Positions 36,301-46,035 of a stretch of DNA of 64,000 nt are shown here, piece by piece (the stretch's first letter is position 1; the number at the start of each line of letters is the position of its first letter). A model generated the notes under the pieces. That model had not been told where the DNA came from. It made no database searches and saw nothing but the letters and a program-made list of their open reading frames with translations. The position numbers and the translations under genes were made by a program. Source of the stretch: Nocardia sp. CDC159 (lineage in GTDB: Bacteria > Actinomycetota > Actinomycetes > Mycobacteriales > Mycobacteriaceae); the NCBI RefSeq assembly GCF_023740735.1, contig NZ_JAMRXH010000008.1:124001-188000 (forward strand), given 5' to 3'.

Positions 36301-37359
36301 GGGTGCGGTGAGGTCGAGCACCGTCACCGAGTCCAGCCCGGACTCGCTGACCAGCCGCTCGCTGCCGTTGACGTAGCCGTCGTCGATGACGACCAGCAGA
36401 TGTGTCCGCCCCTGCGTGGGTTGCGGATTGCGCATGAAGCGACCGCGTTCCATCAACTCGGCCGACAGCGCGGTCTCGAGCTCGCCCAGCGAGCCGTACA
36501 TCATGCGCGCCGATCCCAGGCCGTCGCGCATGGTCGGATGCTGCAGGTGCGGCAGCCATTTCGCCCACGCCCACGCCGGCCCGTCCGGGTTGGCGCAGAC
36601 AATGGCGACGGCGACGTGGTCGGGTCCGTGGAATGCGGTGAATTCCATGATGATCGACCGCGCCAGGGTCCGGGCGTCCTCGGGTGTGCCCTCGATGTTG
36701 ATGGCCGGAAAGGCCCGCAACGACACCGCGGTGGGCAATCCGTGCACCACCGAGTGGGTCCGGACGAACCGGCGCAGCGCCACCGTCGACACCGGCTCCA
36801 GATCCTCGAGCGGGCCGGTCTCCGGTCGCGCCAGTTTGGTGGCCAGCCGGTGGCTGCCGACCCCGACGCGGACGTGGCCGAAATCCGGGTCGTTCGGGCG
36901 CCGCTCCCACATCCGCCGGCTACCGACGATCGCTTCCAGATCGGCCGGCTCGGGATGGCTCCAGATGAGCGAATCCAGCTGCTTCTGGCCGGTGCGGCGC
37001 ACGTCCTTGCGCACCTGGTCCAGATAGCGGAAGTAGTCCTTGCGTTCCTCGTTGAGCTCCGCGGCCGACTTGGGGCCGCCGCCGCCCCGGCCGAACCCCA
37101 TCATCATGCCGGCCATCGACATGAGCATCATCATCGGGAACATCATCATGAACGGATTGCTCAGCAGCGACCGGCCCATCATCACGAACATCGCGAGCAT
37201 GCCGACAACGGCGACGACCATTACGACCGGCATCAGCTTTGCGATCAGCGGGGCCGGCAGCGGCCGGGCGATCTCCGGCGGCGGGCTCAGCGTCACCTCG
37301 CCACCAGGCGCCCGCAGCGGAGCGATCCGGGGGCGGCGCACAAAACCTTCGGTAACCAT
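33322..37359 (-). CDS. eccC: EccC-like ATPase of the second ESX locus
   Basis: This 1345-residue, unsplit FtsK/SpoIIIE motor has two membrane helices (about 40-85) and three ATPase domains. Their P-loops are GATGSGKSE (about 485), GGPQSGKST (about 841) and FADVESGKTT (about 1145), with Walker B VVDEFSE, FLVIDGW and VLIDDYD. It is similar to the eccC of the first locus but has a longer proline/glutamate-rich linker between domains 1 and 2 (PVEVKTPPETEPDP). The start at 37359 has GAGGAA just upstream. It is the last gene of the eccD-mycP-eccC operon; the mycP stop is 20 bases away. Confidence 0.95.
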   Translation of the reverse strand: MVTEGFVRRPRIAPLRAPGGEVTLSPPPEIARPLPAPLIAKLMPVVMVVAVVGMLAMFVMMGRSLLSNPFMMMFPMMMLMSMAGMMMGFGRGGGGPKSAAELNEERKDYFRYLDQVRKDVRRTGQKQLDSLIWSHPEPADLEAIVGSRRMWERRPNDPDFGHVRVGVGSHRLATKLARPETGPLEDLEPVSTVALRRFVRTHSVVHGLPTAVSLRAFPAINIEGTPEDARTLARSIIMEFTAFHGPDHVAVAIVCANPDGPAWAWAKWLPHLQHPTMRDGLGSARMMYGSLGELETALSAELMERGRFMRNPQPTQGRTHLLVVIDDGYVNGSERLVSESGLDSVTVLDLTAPENGLAARRGLQLVVGGGSVSARSPAGVEKFATADQVSIAEAEAFARALARYRIATAAQIVSLGDETRADPGLMALLKIPDAAQIEPAKVWRPRTPRERLRVPIGVTPDGTPVELDIKESAEFGMGPHGLCIGATGSGKSEFLRTLVLSLVATHSPDALNLVLVDFKGGATFLGLDPLPHVAAVITNLEAELSMVDRMRDALAGEMNRRQELLRSAGNFANVTDYEKARAAGAPLDPLPALFIVVDEFSELLSQKPDFADLFVMIGRLGRSLHVHLLLASQRLEENKLRGLDSHLSYRIGLRTFSANESRAVLGITDAYHLPSIPGSGYLKTDAADPLRFNATYVSGPYVSPRPSGPVVVDGRIVSGSPTVFTAAPVEVKTPPETEPDPLLELPEPPPPAEEGIPQTLLEVVVSRLTGHGRPAHEVWLPPLDESPSVDMLLPDPDWRSPVNRHGQLWMPIGIIDKPYEQRRDVLTIQLSGAQGHVAIVGGPQSGKSTGLRTIIMAAAATHTPEQVQFYCLDFGGGSMAGLSGLPHVGSVAGRLDVDRVRRTVAELSSLMRQREERFSQLGIESMAEFRRRKFSQMRPDGSMPEGDPLADDRFGDVFLVIDGWATIREEFENLEPQIWGFAAQGLSFGIHLMISASRWMEIRPAVKDQIGTRLELRLGDPSDSEMNRRTAALVPVGRPGRGLTPEELHMLLALPRLDSNTDPETLSEGVAMSKQQLEQVWGPRRAPEVRMLPAQIGREAVLAMAAERGIEQSPTRIVVGLGENELEPLVLDFSTEPHLMAFADVESGKTTLLRNIAMGLVESATPDEARIIMIDYRRTMLGVVEGEQLAGYSTSSQTCGPMLAEVAAYLSKRIPDSTITPQQLRERSWWSGPEIYVLIDDYDMVQVGGVNNPFAPLMEYLPQARDIGFHLIVTRRIGGVSRALYDPVLGGMKNMSVDTLIMSGPRDEGKLIGDVRPTKLPPGRGILVSRSRGQEMVQIAYLPPL

Positions 37360-37379
37360 GTTCCTCTGCAGTCCCGTAG

Positions 37380-38822
37380 CTACGGCTCGTTGTAGAACTC
37401 GACGTCGTCGCGTTTGCGGCGGAACGGAATCGCGACGGCCATACCGATTCCCAGCGCGGCCAGGCAGGTGATGGACCCGATGACGGCGTAGCGGCGCGGC
37501 CGCGGGTCCGGTGGCGGCGGCACGTACGGAGCCGCGATGGGACGGGGCTTGTCCGCGTCGGCGGACACCGGCCGCTCGGGCAGCCGCGCGGTCAGGGCGG
37601 CCAGCGGATCGATCATGCCGTGCCCGACGGCGTCGTCGTGTCCGGCGCCGGGTGCGTGGGCGGTGCGGACGATCCGGTCGATGACCTGCCCGGCGCTCAG
37701 CTCGGGGAATCGCGCCCGGATCAATGCCGCCAGCCCGGCCACGTACGGAGCGGCGAAGCTGGTGCCCTCGATGGGCCGGATGCCGTCGGTGGTCTGCACC
37801 CCGTTGACCAATCCGGTCCCGCCGCGCTTGCTGTCGAGCGACACGATCTGCCGCCCCACGGCCGCCACACCGATCCACGGCCCGCGGAGCGTCAGCTCGG
37901 AAGGAACACCGTTCGGATCGATCGAGGCGACCGACAGGACGTACTTGTCGAACCATGCGGGACTCGAGATGGTCTGCACCCCAGCCCAACCCGGCGTCTC
38001 GTTCTGCGTCTTGCACGCACCGTCGGACTGCAGGTTCCCCGCCGCGACCACGACGACCACATTACGCTCGAAGGCGTACCGCACGGCAGCGCCGAGGGTG
38101 GCATCGGCGGTGTCGGAACCTGCGAACGAGCACGCGACCTCGGAGATGTTGATGACACTGGCCCCCATGTCGGTCGCGCGGACCACCGCGGCGGCCAGGG
38201 TGAGCACATTGCCGTAGCCGGAGTCGACGATCGCGCCCGGGACCTGGTCGTTGTTGCGATCCTTGCGCTCGTAGGCGAGGCTCAGCTGGCGAATGGTCAG
38301 GATCTCGGCCTCCGGGGCGACACCGACGAACGCATCATCGGGGCTGGGCCGGGCCGCGATGATACCGGCGACGACCGTGCCGTGCCCGTCGCAATCGGCG
38401 GTGCCGTCGGTATCGGAGACATAGTCGCCACCCGGTTGCAGTGCGGGCAGCCTCGGATGGGGGTTCACCCCGGTGTCGATGACGGCGACCTTCTGCCCCG
38501 CGCCCCGGCTGAACTGCCAGGCGGCCGGCAGATCCAGCACGCGCTGCGCGATCGGCGGCTCCTGCGGCGGCGAGCCGACGAGCGTCGGTTCGGCACAGAT
38601 GCGGCGCTGTTCGGTCGGCTCGAGCGGGGCCGGCCGACCGCTCAGCGCCAGCGCCGGCCCCAGCGCACCCGGATCCACCGTCGGTGGTGCGACCGCACCC
38701 GCCACTGCCGGGATTCCGAGCAGCGCCGCACCGAGAACAGCTGCGGCGCAGACGACTGCGCTCCACGCGCCACCGAGTCCGTGGGACCGGATGCCGCGCC
38801 CGCCGCCCCCCGGCTCGGTCAT
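37380..38822 (-). CDS. mycP: MycP-like mycosin of the second ESX locus
   Basis: This 480-residue subtilisin protease has a signal peptide (about 1-45) and a C-terminal membrane helix (about 445-468). The triad is Asp in AVIDTGVN, His in DGHGTVVAG and Ser in GTSFAAP. Cys residues in RRICAEP, VACSFAG and GACKTQ may form disulfides. The start ATG overlaps the eccD stop (ATGA), so the two are coupled. The motor eccC follows. Confidence 0.94.
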   Translation of the reverse strand: MTEPGGGGRGIRSHGLGGAWSAVVCAAAVLGAALLGIPAVAGAVAPPTVDPGALGPALALSGRPAPLEPTEQRRICAEPTLVGSPPQEPPIAQRVLDLPAAWQFSRGAGQKVAVIDTGVNPHPRLPALQPGGDYVSDTDGTADCDGHGTVVAGIIAARPSPDDAFVGVAPEAEILTIRQLSLAYERKDRNNDQVPGAIVDSGYGNVLTLAAAVVRATDMGASVINISEVACSFAGSDTADATLGAAVRYAFERNVVVVVAAGNLQSDGACKTQNETPGWAGVQTISSPAWFDKYVLSVASIDPNGVPSELTLRGPWIGVAAVGRQIVSLDSKRGGTGLVNGVQTTDGIRPIEGTSFAAPYVAGLAALIRARFPELSAGQVIDRIVRTAHAPGAGHDDAVGHGMIDPLAALTARLPERPVSADADKPRPIAAPYVPPPPDPRPRRYAVIGSITCLAALGIGMAVAIPFRRKRDDVEFYNEP

Positions 38823-40294
38823 AGGTTGCGAGCCATCGAGTAGATACCCATGATCCACAACACCAACGGGATCACGAGAACGATCAGCAGATACTCGAAG
38901 ATCTCCCCGGCTCGGCGCTGCACCGGGGTGATCTCGATATGCGGCCCCACCACGCCGAAGAAGACGACGGCCGCGGCGAGCACCAGCAATACGGCCGCCG
39001 CGAGCACGGCGTATCGGGAGTCCCCGAGCGCCAATCCGACCAGCAGCCCGCCGAAGGCGACCGCCCCACCCACGATGAGCGTGCCCGCCTGGGTGAGATC
39101 GGCGAACGAGCGGCCCCGCAGGGACAGGATTATCGCCGTCACGACCGCGAGGGCGATGCCCGGCCAGCGCGGGGCGCCCAACGGGTCGGCCGCACCCAGC
39201 GCACCCACGACCGCCGCCACCGTGCTGCCGGCGAGGATGCCGGATTGATACCGGTTGGCGGCCTCGGCCCGACGCCCCAGGCCGACAGCCGACGGCAGCG
39301 CGGTGGCGCCGATCGCGCCGATGCCCTCGATGGTCGGCCGCGGTTCGTGGTCGGCGGGGTCGATCGCCGCACCCGCCGTTGGTACCGGCGGCACCGGCAG
39401 ACGAGCCAGCCCGGCCGACAACCTGGGCACGACCGAGATCAGTACGAGCGCGCCGACCAGCAGTCCGCCGGCGATCTTGGGCAGGGCCGGATCCCAGATC
39501 ATCCGCACCGCCGCCGCGATCGCGCCGAAGACGGACACGGTGATGGTGAGGGAGAACAGGGTGGCTCCCACCCCGGTGGCACGGTAACCGACCGCCGCGG
39601 CGGCCAGCAGGACCGAAAATCCCAGCAGCAGATGCGGACTGCCGAGCGGACCCGGCGCGAACAGCATCGCCCCGGTGAACAACAGGAGCAGTGCCGACAC
39701 CGAAAGCCAGGTGCCCGAGAGCGAATCGGCGTACTTCCGCGCGGCGATGGCCGCGGCGACCATTGCCGCGATACCCGTGCCCGTGGCGAGGAACGGTGGC
39801 ACCAGTCCGTCGCCCTCCGACCGGCTCATGGCCAGCAACAGCATGGCGACCAGGACCGCCGCCGCCCCGGCCAGCAGGCCGGTCCAGCGGGCCGCGGAGG
39901 GGGACCAGCCGCGGAACGAGTCCGCGGTCAGCCGCGACACCGCGTCGATGACGTCGTCGAACAGCGCGGGCGATTCCTTGGCCGTCACCGACCTCAGAAC
40001 CAGCAGTTCACCGTCGTATACCTCGGCTTCGGTCAGCGTGCGATGCGGCGGGATCGGTTCGCGGCCCAGCCGGGCCAATGTCCAGTGCTGCGATTGCAGC
40101 GGTGCGGCGTCTTCGTCGCTCTCCGTGGGATCAGGGTTTCGCGATTCGATGAGCTCGACCAGCTCACCGATGAAGGACGCGATCGGCACCGACGCCGGCA
40201 GTCCGATATCGAGCTGCGTATTACCGCCGATGACCGAAACGCGGCACAGTTCGGGTTCGACGGCGGCACGGCCGCCGATGGCTGATGTGGTCAA
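38819..40294 (-). CDS. eccD: EccD-like pore subunit of the second ESX locus
   Basis: This 491-residue protein has an N-terminal ubiquitin-like domain (about 15-105) and about eleven membrane helices. The best start is TTG 40294 (MTTSAIGGRAAVEPELCRVSV); GGAG lies eleven bases before it, and no ATG or GTG fits better. It heads the operon eccD-mycP-eccC and diverges from eccA. Confidence 0.92.
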   Translation of the reverse strand: MTTSAIGGRAAVEPELCRVSVIGGNTQLDIGLPASVPIASFIGELVELIESRNPDPTESDEDAAPLQSQHWTLARLGREPIPPHRTLTEAEVYDGELLVLRSVTAKESPALFDDVIDAVSRLTADSFRGWSPSAARWTGLLAGAAAVLVAMLLLAMSRSEGDGLVPPFLATGTGIAAMVAAAIAARKYADSLSGTWLSVSALLLLFTGAMLFAPGPLGSPHLLLGFSVLLAAAAVGYRATGVGATLFSLTITVSVFGAIAAAVRMIWDPALPKIAGGLLVGALVLISVVPRLSAGLARLPVPPVPTAGAAIDPADHEPRPTIEGIGAIGATALPSAVGLGRRAEAANRYQSGILAGSTVAAVVGALGAADPLGAPRWPGIALAVVTAIILSLRGRSFADLTQAGTLIVGGAVAFGGLLVGLALGDSRYAVLAAAVLLVLAAAVVFFGVVGPHIEITPVQRRAGEIFEYLLIVLVIPLVLWIMGIYSMARNL

Positions 40295-40386
40295 TTCTTC
40301 GACAACTCCGGAGGCTCGGGGAACAGCTGTTCGTTGAACGATCTCCGTTTCGGCAGAACCACTTTCACCCCGTCGATAATCTTACG

Positions 40387-40416
40387 TTGCCACCATCCGG
40401 CCGCGAAAACTACTGT
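40387..40416 (+). promoter_or_regulatory. Possible eccA promoter in the divergent eccD/eccA gap
   Basis: TTGCCA (40387-40392) and TACTGT (40411-40416) are 18 bases apart and lie about 90 bases before the eccA start. On the other strand TAAGAT (40379-40384) could serve eccD as a -10 box. The whole gap (40295-40506) is more AT-rich than the flanking genes. Confidence 0.4.
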
Positions 40417-40506
40417 ATCGGACTGCCCGGACCTGCGCTATCGGTAGGCTGGTCGGCAGATGGACCACAAAGCTTCGACAACAGAAAAATTCGGGGATCG
40501 ACAGCA

Positions 40507-42333
40507 ATGACCGGCAACCGCCAAGCACAGCGCGCCTTCGACGCCGGAGTCCTGTCGCTGGGTCTCACCATCGACGGACAGGAGTCCGCGCGCGATCTCG
40601 ACTACGCCAAGCTGGCATTCCAACGGGCCACCGAATGGGATCCCACGATGTGTGACGCCTGGCTCGGCCGGGCGGCGGCGGGTGAGGTCACCCAGGAGGT
40701 GCTCTTCAACCTCTACAAGACCAGCGATTCGACGCTGTATCGGGAGCAACGCCGGCTCGGGTTGCAGCCTCGGGAGCTGTCCGCCCGCTTCAACACCGGC
40801 CTGTACATCGATTACCCGCTGGCCAACTACACCGAGATCTGCGCCGCCCAGGCCGCGCAGCTGATCGCCGACAAGCAATTCGACGAGGCCGAGCGGGTGC
40901 TGGACAAGCTGGCCGAATATCTGCGGACCCGGTCCGCCACCGCGGAGACAGTGGCCGACAACCGAATCGCGGCCTATGTGCGCGGCGTGCTGCATTACAC
41001 GACGCAGCGCTGGCCCGACGTCATGACCGTGCTGGCCGGGTCGTCCGAGTGGGACGACCCCTACATGGCCGCCGGCGCCCACGTGATGGTCGGCTCGGCA
41101 TGTGCCCAGGTAGGACTGTTCGGCGAGGCGATCCGCCGGATGGAACAGGCCGAGCAGGGTCCGATTCCGGCGGCGCGGACGACGGCCATGTTCTGCCGTG
41201 GTCTGTGCCTGCGCGAGATGGGCAACGAGGAGGAAGCGCAGTCGCTGTTCGAAAAGGTCTACTCGCAGACGCCGGACTTCAAGGCCAACACCGAGGCGAT
41301 GCGCGATCGGACCTACCGGATCACGGTCACCTCCAAGGAGGTGATCGAGTCGCGAACCAATCGCTGGGATCCGGACTCGGCGCCGACCCTGGAGCAGCTG
41401 GAGCAGGTCGAGACCCAGGATCGGGCCAAGCGCATTCTCGACGAGGCCCGTGCCCACCTGGATCGACAGATCGGTCTGGCCTCGGTGAAAACCCAGGTGG
41501 CCAAGCTGCAGTCGTCGGCGATGCTGGCGAAGATCCGGGCCGAGAAGGGGCTCGCGAGCGCGCCTCGCGGCCAGCACCTGGCCTTCACCGGCCCGCCGGG
41601 AACCGGCAAGACGACCATCGCCCGCATCGTCGCCAAGATCTACTGCGGCGTCGGCCTGCTCAAGACCGACAAGGTCGTCGAGGCCAAGCGCATGGACTTC
41701 GTCGGTGAGCACCTGGGCAGCACCGCCATCAAGACCGACAAGCTGATCGACAGCGCCATCGATGGCGTGCTGTTCATCGACGAGGCGTACACGCTGATCC
41801 AGACCGGATTGTCCGGTGGTGACGCCTTCGGCCGGGAGGCCGTCGACACCCTGCTTGCCCGCATGGAGAACGATCGCGATCGCCTGGTGGTGATCATCGC
41901 CGGCTACGACGGCGAGATCGATCGCCTGCTGGCCGCCAACGACGGCCTGGCCTCACGGTTCGCCAAACGCCTCCAGTTCCCGTCCTACACACCGCAAGAA
42001 CTCGGCCAGATCGGTCACATCATCGCCGAATCCCGGGATTCCGAACTCTCGTCGGAGGCTCAGGAACTCCTGGTCGAGGCGTGCACGCGGCTGTACGCCC
42101 TGGAAAGCGTCGACCAGAGCGGCCAGCCCAGACGCGGCGTCGATCTGGCGGGTAACGGTCGATTCGTGCGCAACGTCATCGAGGCCGCCGAGGAGGAGCG
42201 GGAGTTCCGGCTCGCCAACGACCCGGAATTGGATCTCACCCAGATCGACGAATCGGTGCTGATGCGCATCGAGGCGCCTGATATGCGCACCGCCCTCGAC
42301 AGCGTGCTGTCGTCGCTCGGCCTCGCCGGCTGA
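40507..42333 (+). CDS. eccA: EccA-like AAA+ ATPase
   Basis: This 608-residue cytosolic protein has an N-terminal helical TPR-like domain (about 1-290) and a CbxX/CfqX-type AAA+ domain (about 320-600). Its P-loop is GPPGTGKTT (about 363) and Walker B is GVLFIDEAY. EccA is thought to take PE/PPE-EspG complexes apart before export. It exists only in ESX-1, -2, -3 and -5 types, so it separates this locus from the ESX-4-like one. The start is ATG 40507. It converges with eccB. Confidence 0.95.
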   Translation: MTGNRQAQRAFDAGVLSLGLTIDGQESARDLDYAKLAFQRATEWDPTMCDAWLGRAAAGEVTQEVLFNLYKTSDSTLYREQRRLGLQPRELSARFNTGLYIDYPLANYTEICAAQAAQLIADKQFDEAERVLDKLAEYLRTRSATAETVADNRIAAYVRGVLHYTTQRWPDVMTVLAGSSEWDDPYMAAGAHVMVGSACAQVGLFGEAIRRMEQAEQGPIPAARTTAMFCRGLCLREMGNEEEAQSLFEKVYSQTPDFKANTEAMRDRTYRITVTSKEVIESRTNRWDPDSAPTLEQLEQVETQDRAKRILDEARAHLDRQIGLASVKTQVAKLQSSAMLAKIRAEKGLASAPRGQHLAFTGPPGTGKTTIARIVAKIYCGVGLLKTDKVVEAKRMDFVGEHLGSTAIKTDKLIDSAIDGVLFIDEAYTLIQTGLSGGDAFGREAVDTLLARMENDRDRLVVIIAGYDGEIDRLLAANDGLASRFAKRLQFPSYTPQELGQIGHIIAESRDSELSSEAQELLVEACTRLYALESVDQSGQPRRGVDLAGNGRFVRNVIEAAEEEREFRLANDPELDLTQIDESVLMRIEAPDMRTALDSVLSSLGLAG

Positions 42334-42344
42334 GTCGGGCGGCA

Positions 42345-42359
42345 CCGCCGGTCCGGCGG
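42345..42359. terminator. Short hairpin between convergent eccA and eccB
   Basis: CCGCCG (42345-42350) and CGGCGG (42354-42359) form a 6-bp GC stem with a 3-base loop, 12 bases after the eccA stop. It may act as a terminator for eccA and, from the other side, for eccB. No T-run is present. Confidence 0.35.
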
Positions 42360-42409
42360 ATTCGCCTCCGGAGCCCCCCGGTCGGCGCGGCGACGAGAAC
42401 CCTCTCCCG

Positions 42410-43906
42410 TCAGCGGGTTTGGGGCAGCGTGTCGTAGCTGACCAGGGCGGCGTCCGGCGAGAGGGTGGGTCCGGGAACCAACTGGCCGACGATCGCCCAG
42501 GGCGCGAGCCGCGGGGCTTCCTTCAGCCCGAGTATCTGCGCGGTCGCCACATCCGGTATGCCGTAGCGGATTCCGTTGTCGCCGATGTAGAACAGGCCGT
42601 CGCGCCGCACGCTGCTCGGGTCCATGCCCGTGGTCTGAACGAACTCCCCCGTCGACGGCCGGACATAGACGTTGTCGACGTGGTTGCCGTCGCCGGTCGC
42701 GGTGGCCAATTCCACTGGTTTCGCCGATTCCGGAATGGGCAGCCGCGATCCCACCAGCAGCGACACCACAGCCCGGTCGGCCGGATCATCGGCGAGCGTC
42801 TCCTTCTTTGCCGGGGCACCGACGTTCTTCCCCCACGTCACGCAGGCCACGGGGGCATCCTCGCCGGAGATGATCTTCGGGATCTGCGTCGGGAAGTGCT
42901 CGACCTGCAGATGCTCGACCACCCGCACCCCGTCGAGCGCGTCCGGTGGAACGCTCTTGATCTCGCTCATCCCCTGGGAATCGGCATTGCGGATCAACTG
43001 GGCGGTGAACGGAGCTATGCGCTGCACACCGTCGGCCAGCACCACATAGAGGTCGGGCTGTCCGAGGCCGTCCACCGAGATCACGCCGCCGACCGGAACA
43101 TTCGACAGCCGTCCGGGACCGGGACTGCCCGCCTGCGCGATCGCGGGCGGGGTCAGCGGCGGGACCGCGGTCGCGGCATCGAGCAGCGCGGTCCCGGCCG
43201 GACGGGGCGGATGGGTGGCCAGACCCAGGGTCCGAGCTACGACGGAGTTGCCGGCATCCACCTCCGCACGCTTGCCTTCGTAGATCAGATAGGTCTTGTC
43301 GGCGTGACGCACGAGGACCGCCTCGCCGGGGCCGGCGACGCGAATTCGCTCGCTCAGCGCCGGTCGCCCGCTCGCGATGGTGGTCGTGGTGCCCGCCCCC
43401 GGGGTGAGGCGACCGGTCGCCGACAACTTCACCGCCTCACACAGCGTCCAGTCCGATCGCTTCCCCTGCCCGGAGCCCGGCAGCGCGGCCGGCGCGCCTG
43501 GAATGCCGAGCATCGGACCGCGCGGCATCGAACCGAGTTTGTTGTCCTTCACCGACTTCGGGCCCTCACTGCTGCCGCTGATCAGCCGGGCGGAGGCCAG
43601 ATTCAGCACCGGATGCAGAGTGGTGTTGCCGGCCTTGTCGGCGACCACCACATAGAGCGCGCCGCTGTCTTTACCCATGACGATTTTGGCGTCTCCGATG
43701 GCGCCCTGGGGCCGCAGGAATGCCAGGATCGCGGCGCCTGCCACCACCAGTAGTCCAAGGATGGCGCCGACGACCAGCGAGCGGGTCTGCGAGCGCATCG
43801 GATCGTGCAGCATCCGCACATCCCGGCGCACCAGGGCATGATCGAGTCGACGTAGCAGAAAGCGGTATCCATTGACCTGCTGACGGGTGGTCAACTGTGC
43901 CGGCAC
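42410..43906 (-). CDS. eccB: EccB-like core subunit of the second ESX locus
   Basis: This 498-residue protein has the family opening TTRQQVNGYRFLLRRLDHAL, one membrane helix (about 41-62) and a large periplasmic repeat domain. The start was set at GTG 43906 because GAGGGA lies six bases upstream and the conserved N-terminus begins there. The frame is open further up, but without homology. It is divergent from eccE. The 219-base gap between them holds no gene and should contain both promoters. Confidence 0.93.
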   Translation of the reverse strand: MPAQLTTRQQVNGYRFLLRRLDHALVRRDVRMLHDPMRSQTRSLVVGAILGLLVVAGAAILAFLRPQGAIGDAKIVMGKDSGALYVVVADKAGNTTLHPVLNLASARLISGSSEGPKSVKDNKLGSMPRGPMLGIPGAPAALPGSGQGKRSDWTLCEAVKLSATGRLTPGAGTTTTIASGRPALSERIRVAGPGEAVLVRHADKTYLIYEGKRAEVDAGNSVVARTLGLATHPPRPAGTALLDAATAVPPLTPPAIAQAGSPGPGRLSNVPVGGVISVDGLGQPDLYVVLADGVQRIAPFTAQLIRNADSQGMSEIKSVPPDALDGVRVVEHLQVEHFPTQIPKIISGEDAPVACVTWGKNVGAPAKKETLADDPADRAVVSLLVGSRLPIPESAKPVELATATGDGNHVDNVYVRPSTGEFVQTTGMDPSSVRRDGLFYIGDNGIRYGIPDVATAQILGLKEAPRLAPWAIVGQLVPGPTLSPDAALVSYDTLPQTR

Positions 43907-44125
43907 CGGAACTCCCTCGAACGGTAGATCTTTGTCGCGACTCGCGGGCGCAACCGCCGTCTGCGGGAAAAGCCTATGCGGAAGCCGAGCCATGCCGCCA
44001 CCCGCGCCGGAAACGGGTAACGTATTTGCGAGCCGGTCAACCACTGCGCGAACCGGCATGTGGAAACGGCGCGTTCGACCTTGCAGGGCAAACTATCGTG
44101 AACAACACTGTGAAAGACCGGTGAC

Positions 44126-45946
44126 ATGGTCGAAGAAGCGATCGTCTATACCGGTCCGCTATCCGGTTCTTCGAATTCCGGCGCACAGCCGCCCCCGCCC
44201 GGCGAGAACGGACACCGGGCGCTGCGGTCGCGGCCGGCGCTGAGCGATCAGGATTTCTGGCTCTTCCGCGACTTTCCCCTGCACCTCGTGGTGCCCGTGG
44301 CGCTGCTGGCCGCCGTGGCGACCTGGGTGGCATTGGTCTTCGATCTGCCCATCGCCGCTGTCGCCGCCATCGGCGCGGTGGTGCTCGTGCTCGGGCTGGC
44401 TCCGGTGCGACGCAAGGCGCCGCGGTCCTGTGCCGGAATGGTCGCCGGCGCACTGGCTTTCCGGTGGTACCGGATGCGGCAGAGTTCGATCACCGAGGGA
44501 TCGGAGCCGTTCGACGTGCCGCTGCCGGAGGGCGGCAGTTACGGCGTGCGCTGGGACGGCGACCGGGTGATCACCGTGCTCCGGATCGAGCCGCCACCGG
44601 ACACGATGACCTTCCTGCGCCCCGGCTCGCTGGGTACGGAGCGGATGCTCCCGCTCACCGAAATCGCGCGCTGTCTCACGCAATTCGATATCACCCTCGC
44701 CTCGATAGACATCGTCAGCATAGGGGCGCGGACCGCGAGCAACGGGGCGGTGGCCCAGCTCTACGACCGCATCCTCGGACCGTTGCCCGCCATCGCCCGC
44801 CGCACGGTCTGGCTCGTGTTGCGGCTGGATCCGCTCGCCAATGCCGAGGCCGTGGACAACCGCGGCGGCGGTGGCGCCGGCGCGCTGCGCACGGCCATCA
44901 TCGCCACCCGCCGAGTCGCCAATCGACTTGCCGCGCGTGACATCACGGTCTCGGTGCTCACCGCGGGCGAAATCAACAGTGCGGTACGGCAGATCACCAG
45001 CGGAATCGCGTTGGACCGGATCACCGAGACGCCGAACTCGGTGCAGGACGACGGATTACATCTGACCAGTTACTCGATCGGCAAGGAGCTGCTCACCCCT
45101 CGCGGCTTCGCCGAACTGTGGGCGACACCGAGCCTGGCGACCGCGATCACGCTGCGGTTGCGACCGGTCCCGCCGCGCCCAGGCGGGCGCGACGACCGGT
45201 CGCCTGCGATCGCCCTCACCGCCGTGGCCCGCTTCGACACCCTCGCCGACGCCGAGGAACCACCGGTCGCGGGCCTGCGGCCACTGCCGGGACAACAGCT
45301 GCGCGCGTTGCTGGACACCCTGCCGATCGGCACGCCGAGCCAGGGCCAGGCCGACGAACACCGCGGCCTGCTCGACGCGCTGGCCGACATCACCATCCCC
45401 ACGGCGGGCTGCGGTCAGCTGATCGGCGCCGATCTGAGCGGACAGGGCATCGCGGTGCCGCTGATCGGTGAGGGCACCCGCCACCTGGAGGTCATCGGCG
45501 CACTCGATCTTGCGCAGCAGGTGGTGCTGCGAGCGGTCGCGCTGGGCGCCCACACGGTGGTGCACACCGTCCGACCCGAGGCATGGCACAGCATGGTCGG
45601 GGGTGTGGCCGCGCCCCATGCGCTGTCGCTGGCGCCACGCTCGGCCGGCGCCAGCCATCATCCGCCGACACCGGTCGTGCAGCCCGGCGCGCCCTATCCC
45701 CCGACCACGGTGGTCGTATTCGACGGCATCGCCCCGACCTCGCTCGCGGGTGGGGCGACGATCATCTACGTGCACGACCCGCACGAGACCGCCGGCCCGT
45801 TCGACGCCGACGTCACACTGGTGCAGGATCCGTCGTCGCCGAATCTGATCACGGTGCGGACGCCGGCGGCCAGCGCGACCGTGCACATGGTCACCACGCC
45901 GGACGAGATGCGTTACATCGGCGAGTCGCTGGCTGCCAGTCGGTAG
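44126..45946 (+). CDS. eccE: EccE-like subunit of the second ESX locus
   Basis: This 606-residue protein has two membrane helices (about 51-90) after a cytosolic N-terminus, then a soluble domain. The stretches MLPLTEIARCLTQFDI, TAGCGQLIGADLSGQG and EMRYIGESL near the end also occur in the eccE of the first locus in similar form. EccE forms the outer part of the ESX membrane ring. The start is ATG 44126. It converges with the esx genes and meets them at a strong terminator. Confidence 0.88.
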   Translation: MVEEAIVYTGPLSGSSNSGAQPPPPGENGHRALRSRPALSDQDFWLFRDFPLHLVVPVALLAAVATWVALVFDLPIAAVAAIGAVVLVLGLAPVRRKAPRSCAGMVAGALAFRWYRMRQSSITEGSEPFDVPLPEGGSYGVRWDGDRVITVLRIEPPPDTMTFLRPGSLGTERMLPLTEIARCLTQFDITLASIDIVSIGARTASNGAVAQLYDRILGPLPAIARRTVWLVLRLDPLANAEAVDNRGGGGAGALRTAIIATRRVANRLAARDITVSVLTAGEINSAVRQITSGIALDRITETPNSVQDDGLHLTSYSIGKELLTPRGFAELWATPSLATAITLRLRPVPPRPGGRDDRSPAIALTAVARFDTLADAEEPPVAGLRPLPGQQLRALLDTLPIGTPSQGQADEHRGLLDALADITIPTAGCGQLIGADLSGQGIAVPLIGEGTRHLEVIGALDLAQQVVLRAVALGAHTVVHTVRPEAWHSMVGGVAAPHALSLAPRSAGASHHPPTPVVQPGAPYPPTTVVVFDGIAPTSLAGGATIIYVHDPHETAGPFDADVTLVQDPSSPNLITVRTPAASATVHMVTTPDEMRYIGESLAASR

Positions 45947-46035
45947 TCGGGCGGGCCGGTCGCGAATGACGTATACGCGAGGCAACCGATGATTCTCGAG
46001 TGCCCTGGCGTCCACATCGGTTGAGTTATCCGAAC

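Noticed and set aside
44097..44125. Eight-codon frame just before the second eccE
   Set aside because: It is a tiny GTG frame that ends at the eccE start, with no ribosome site of its own; it may be chance.
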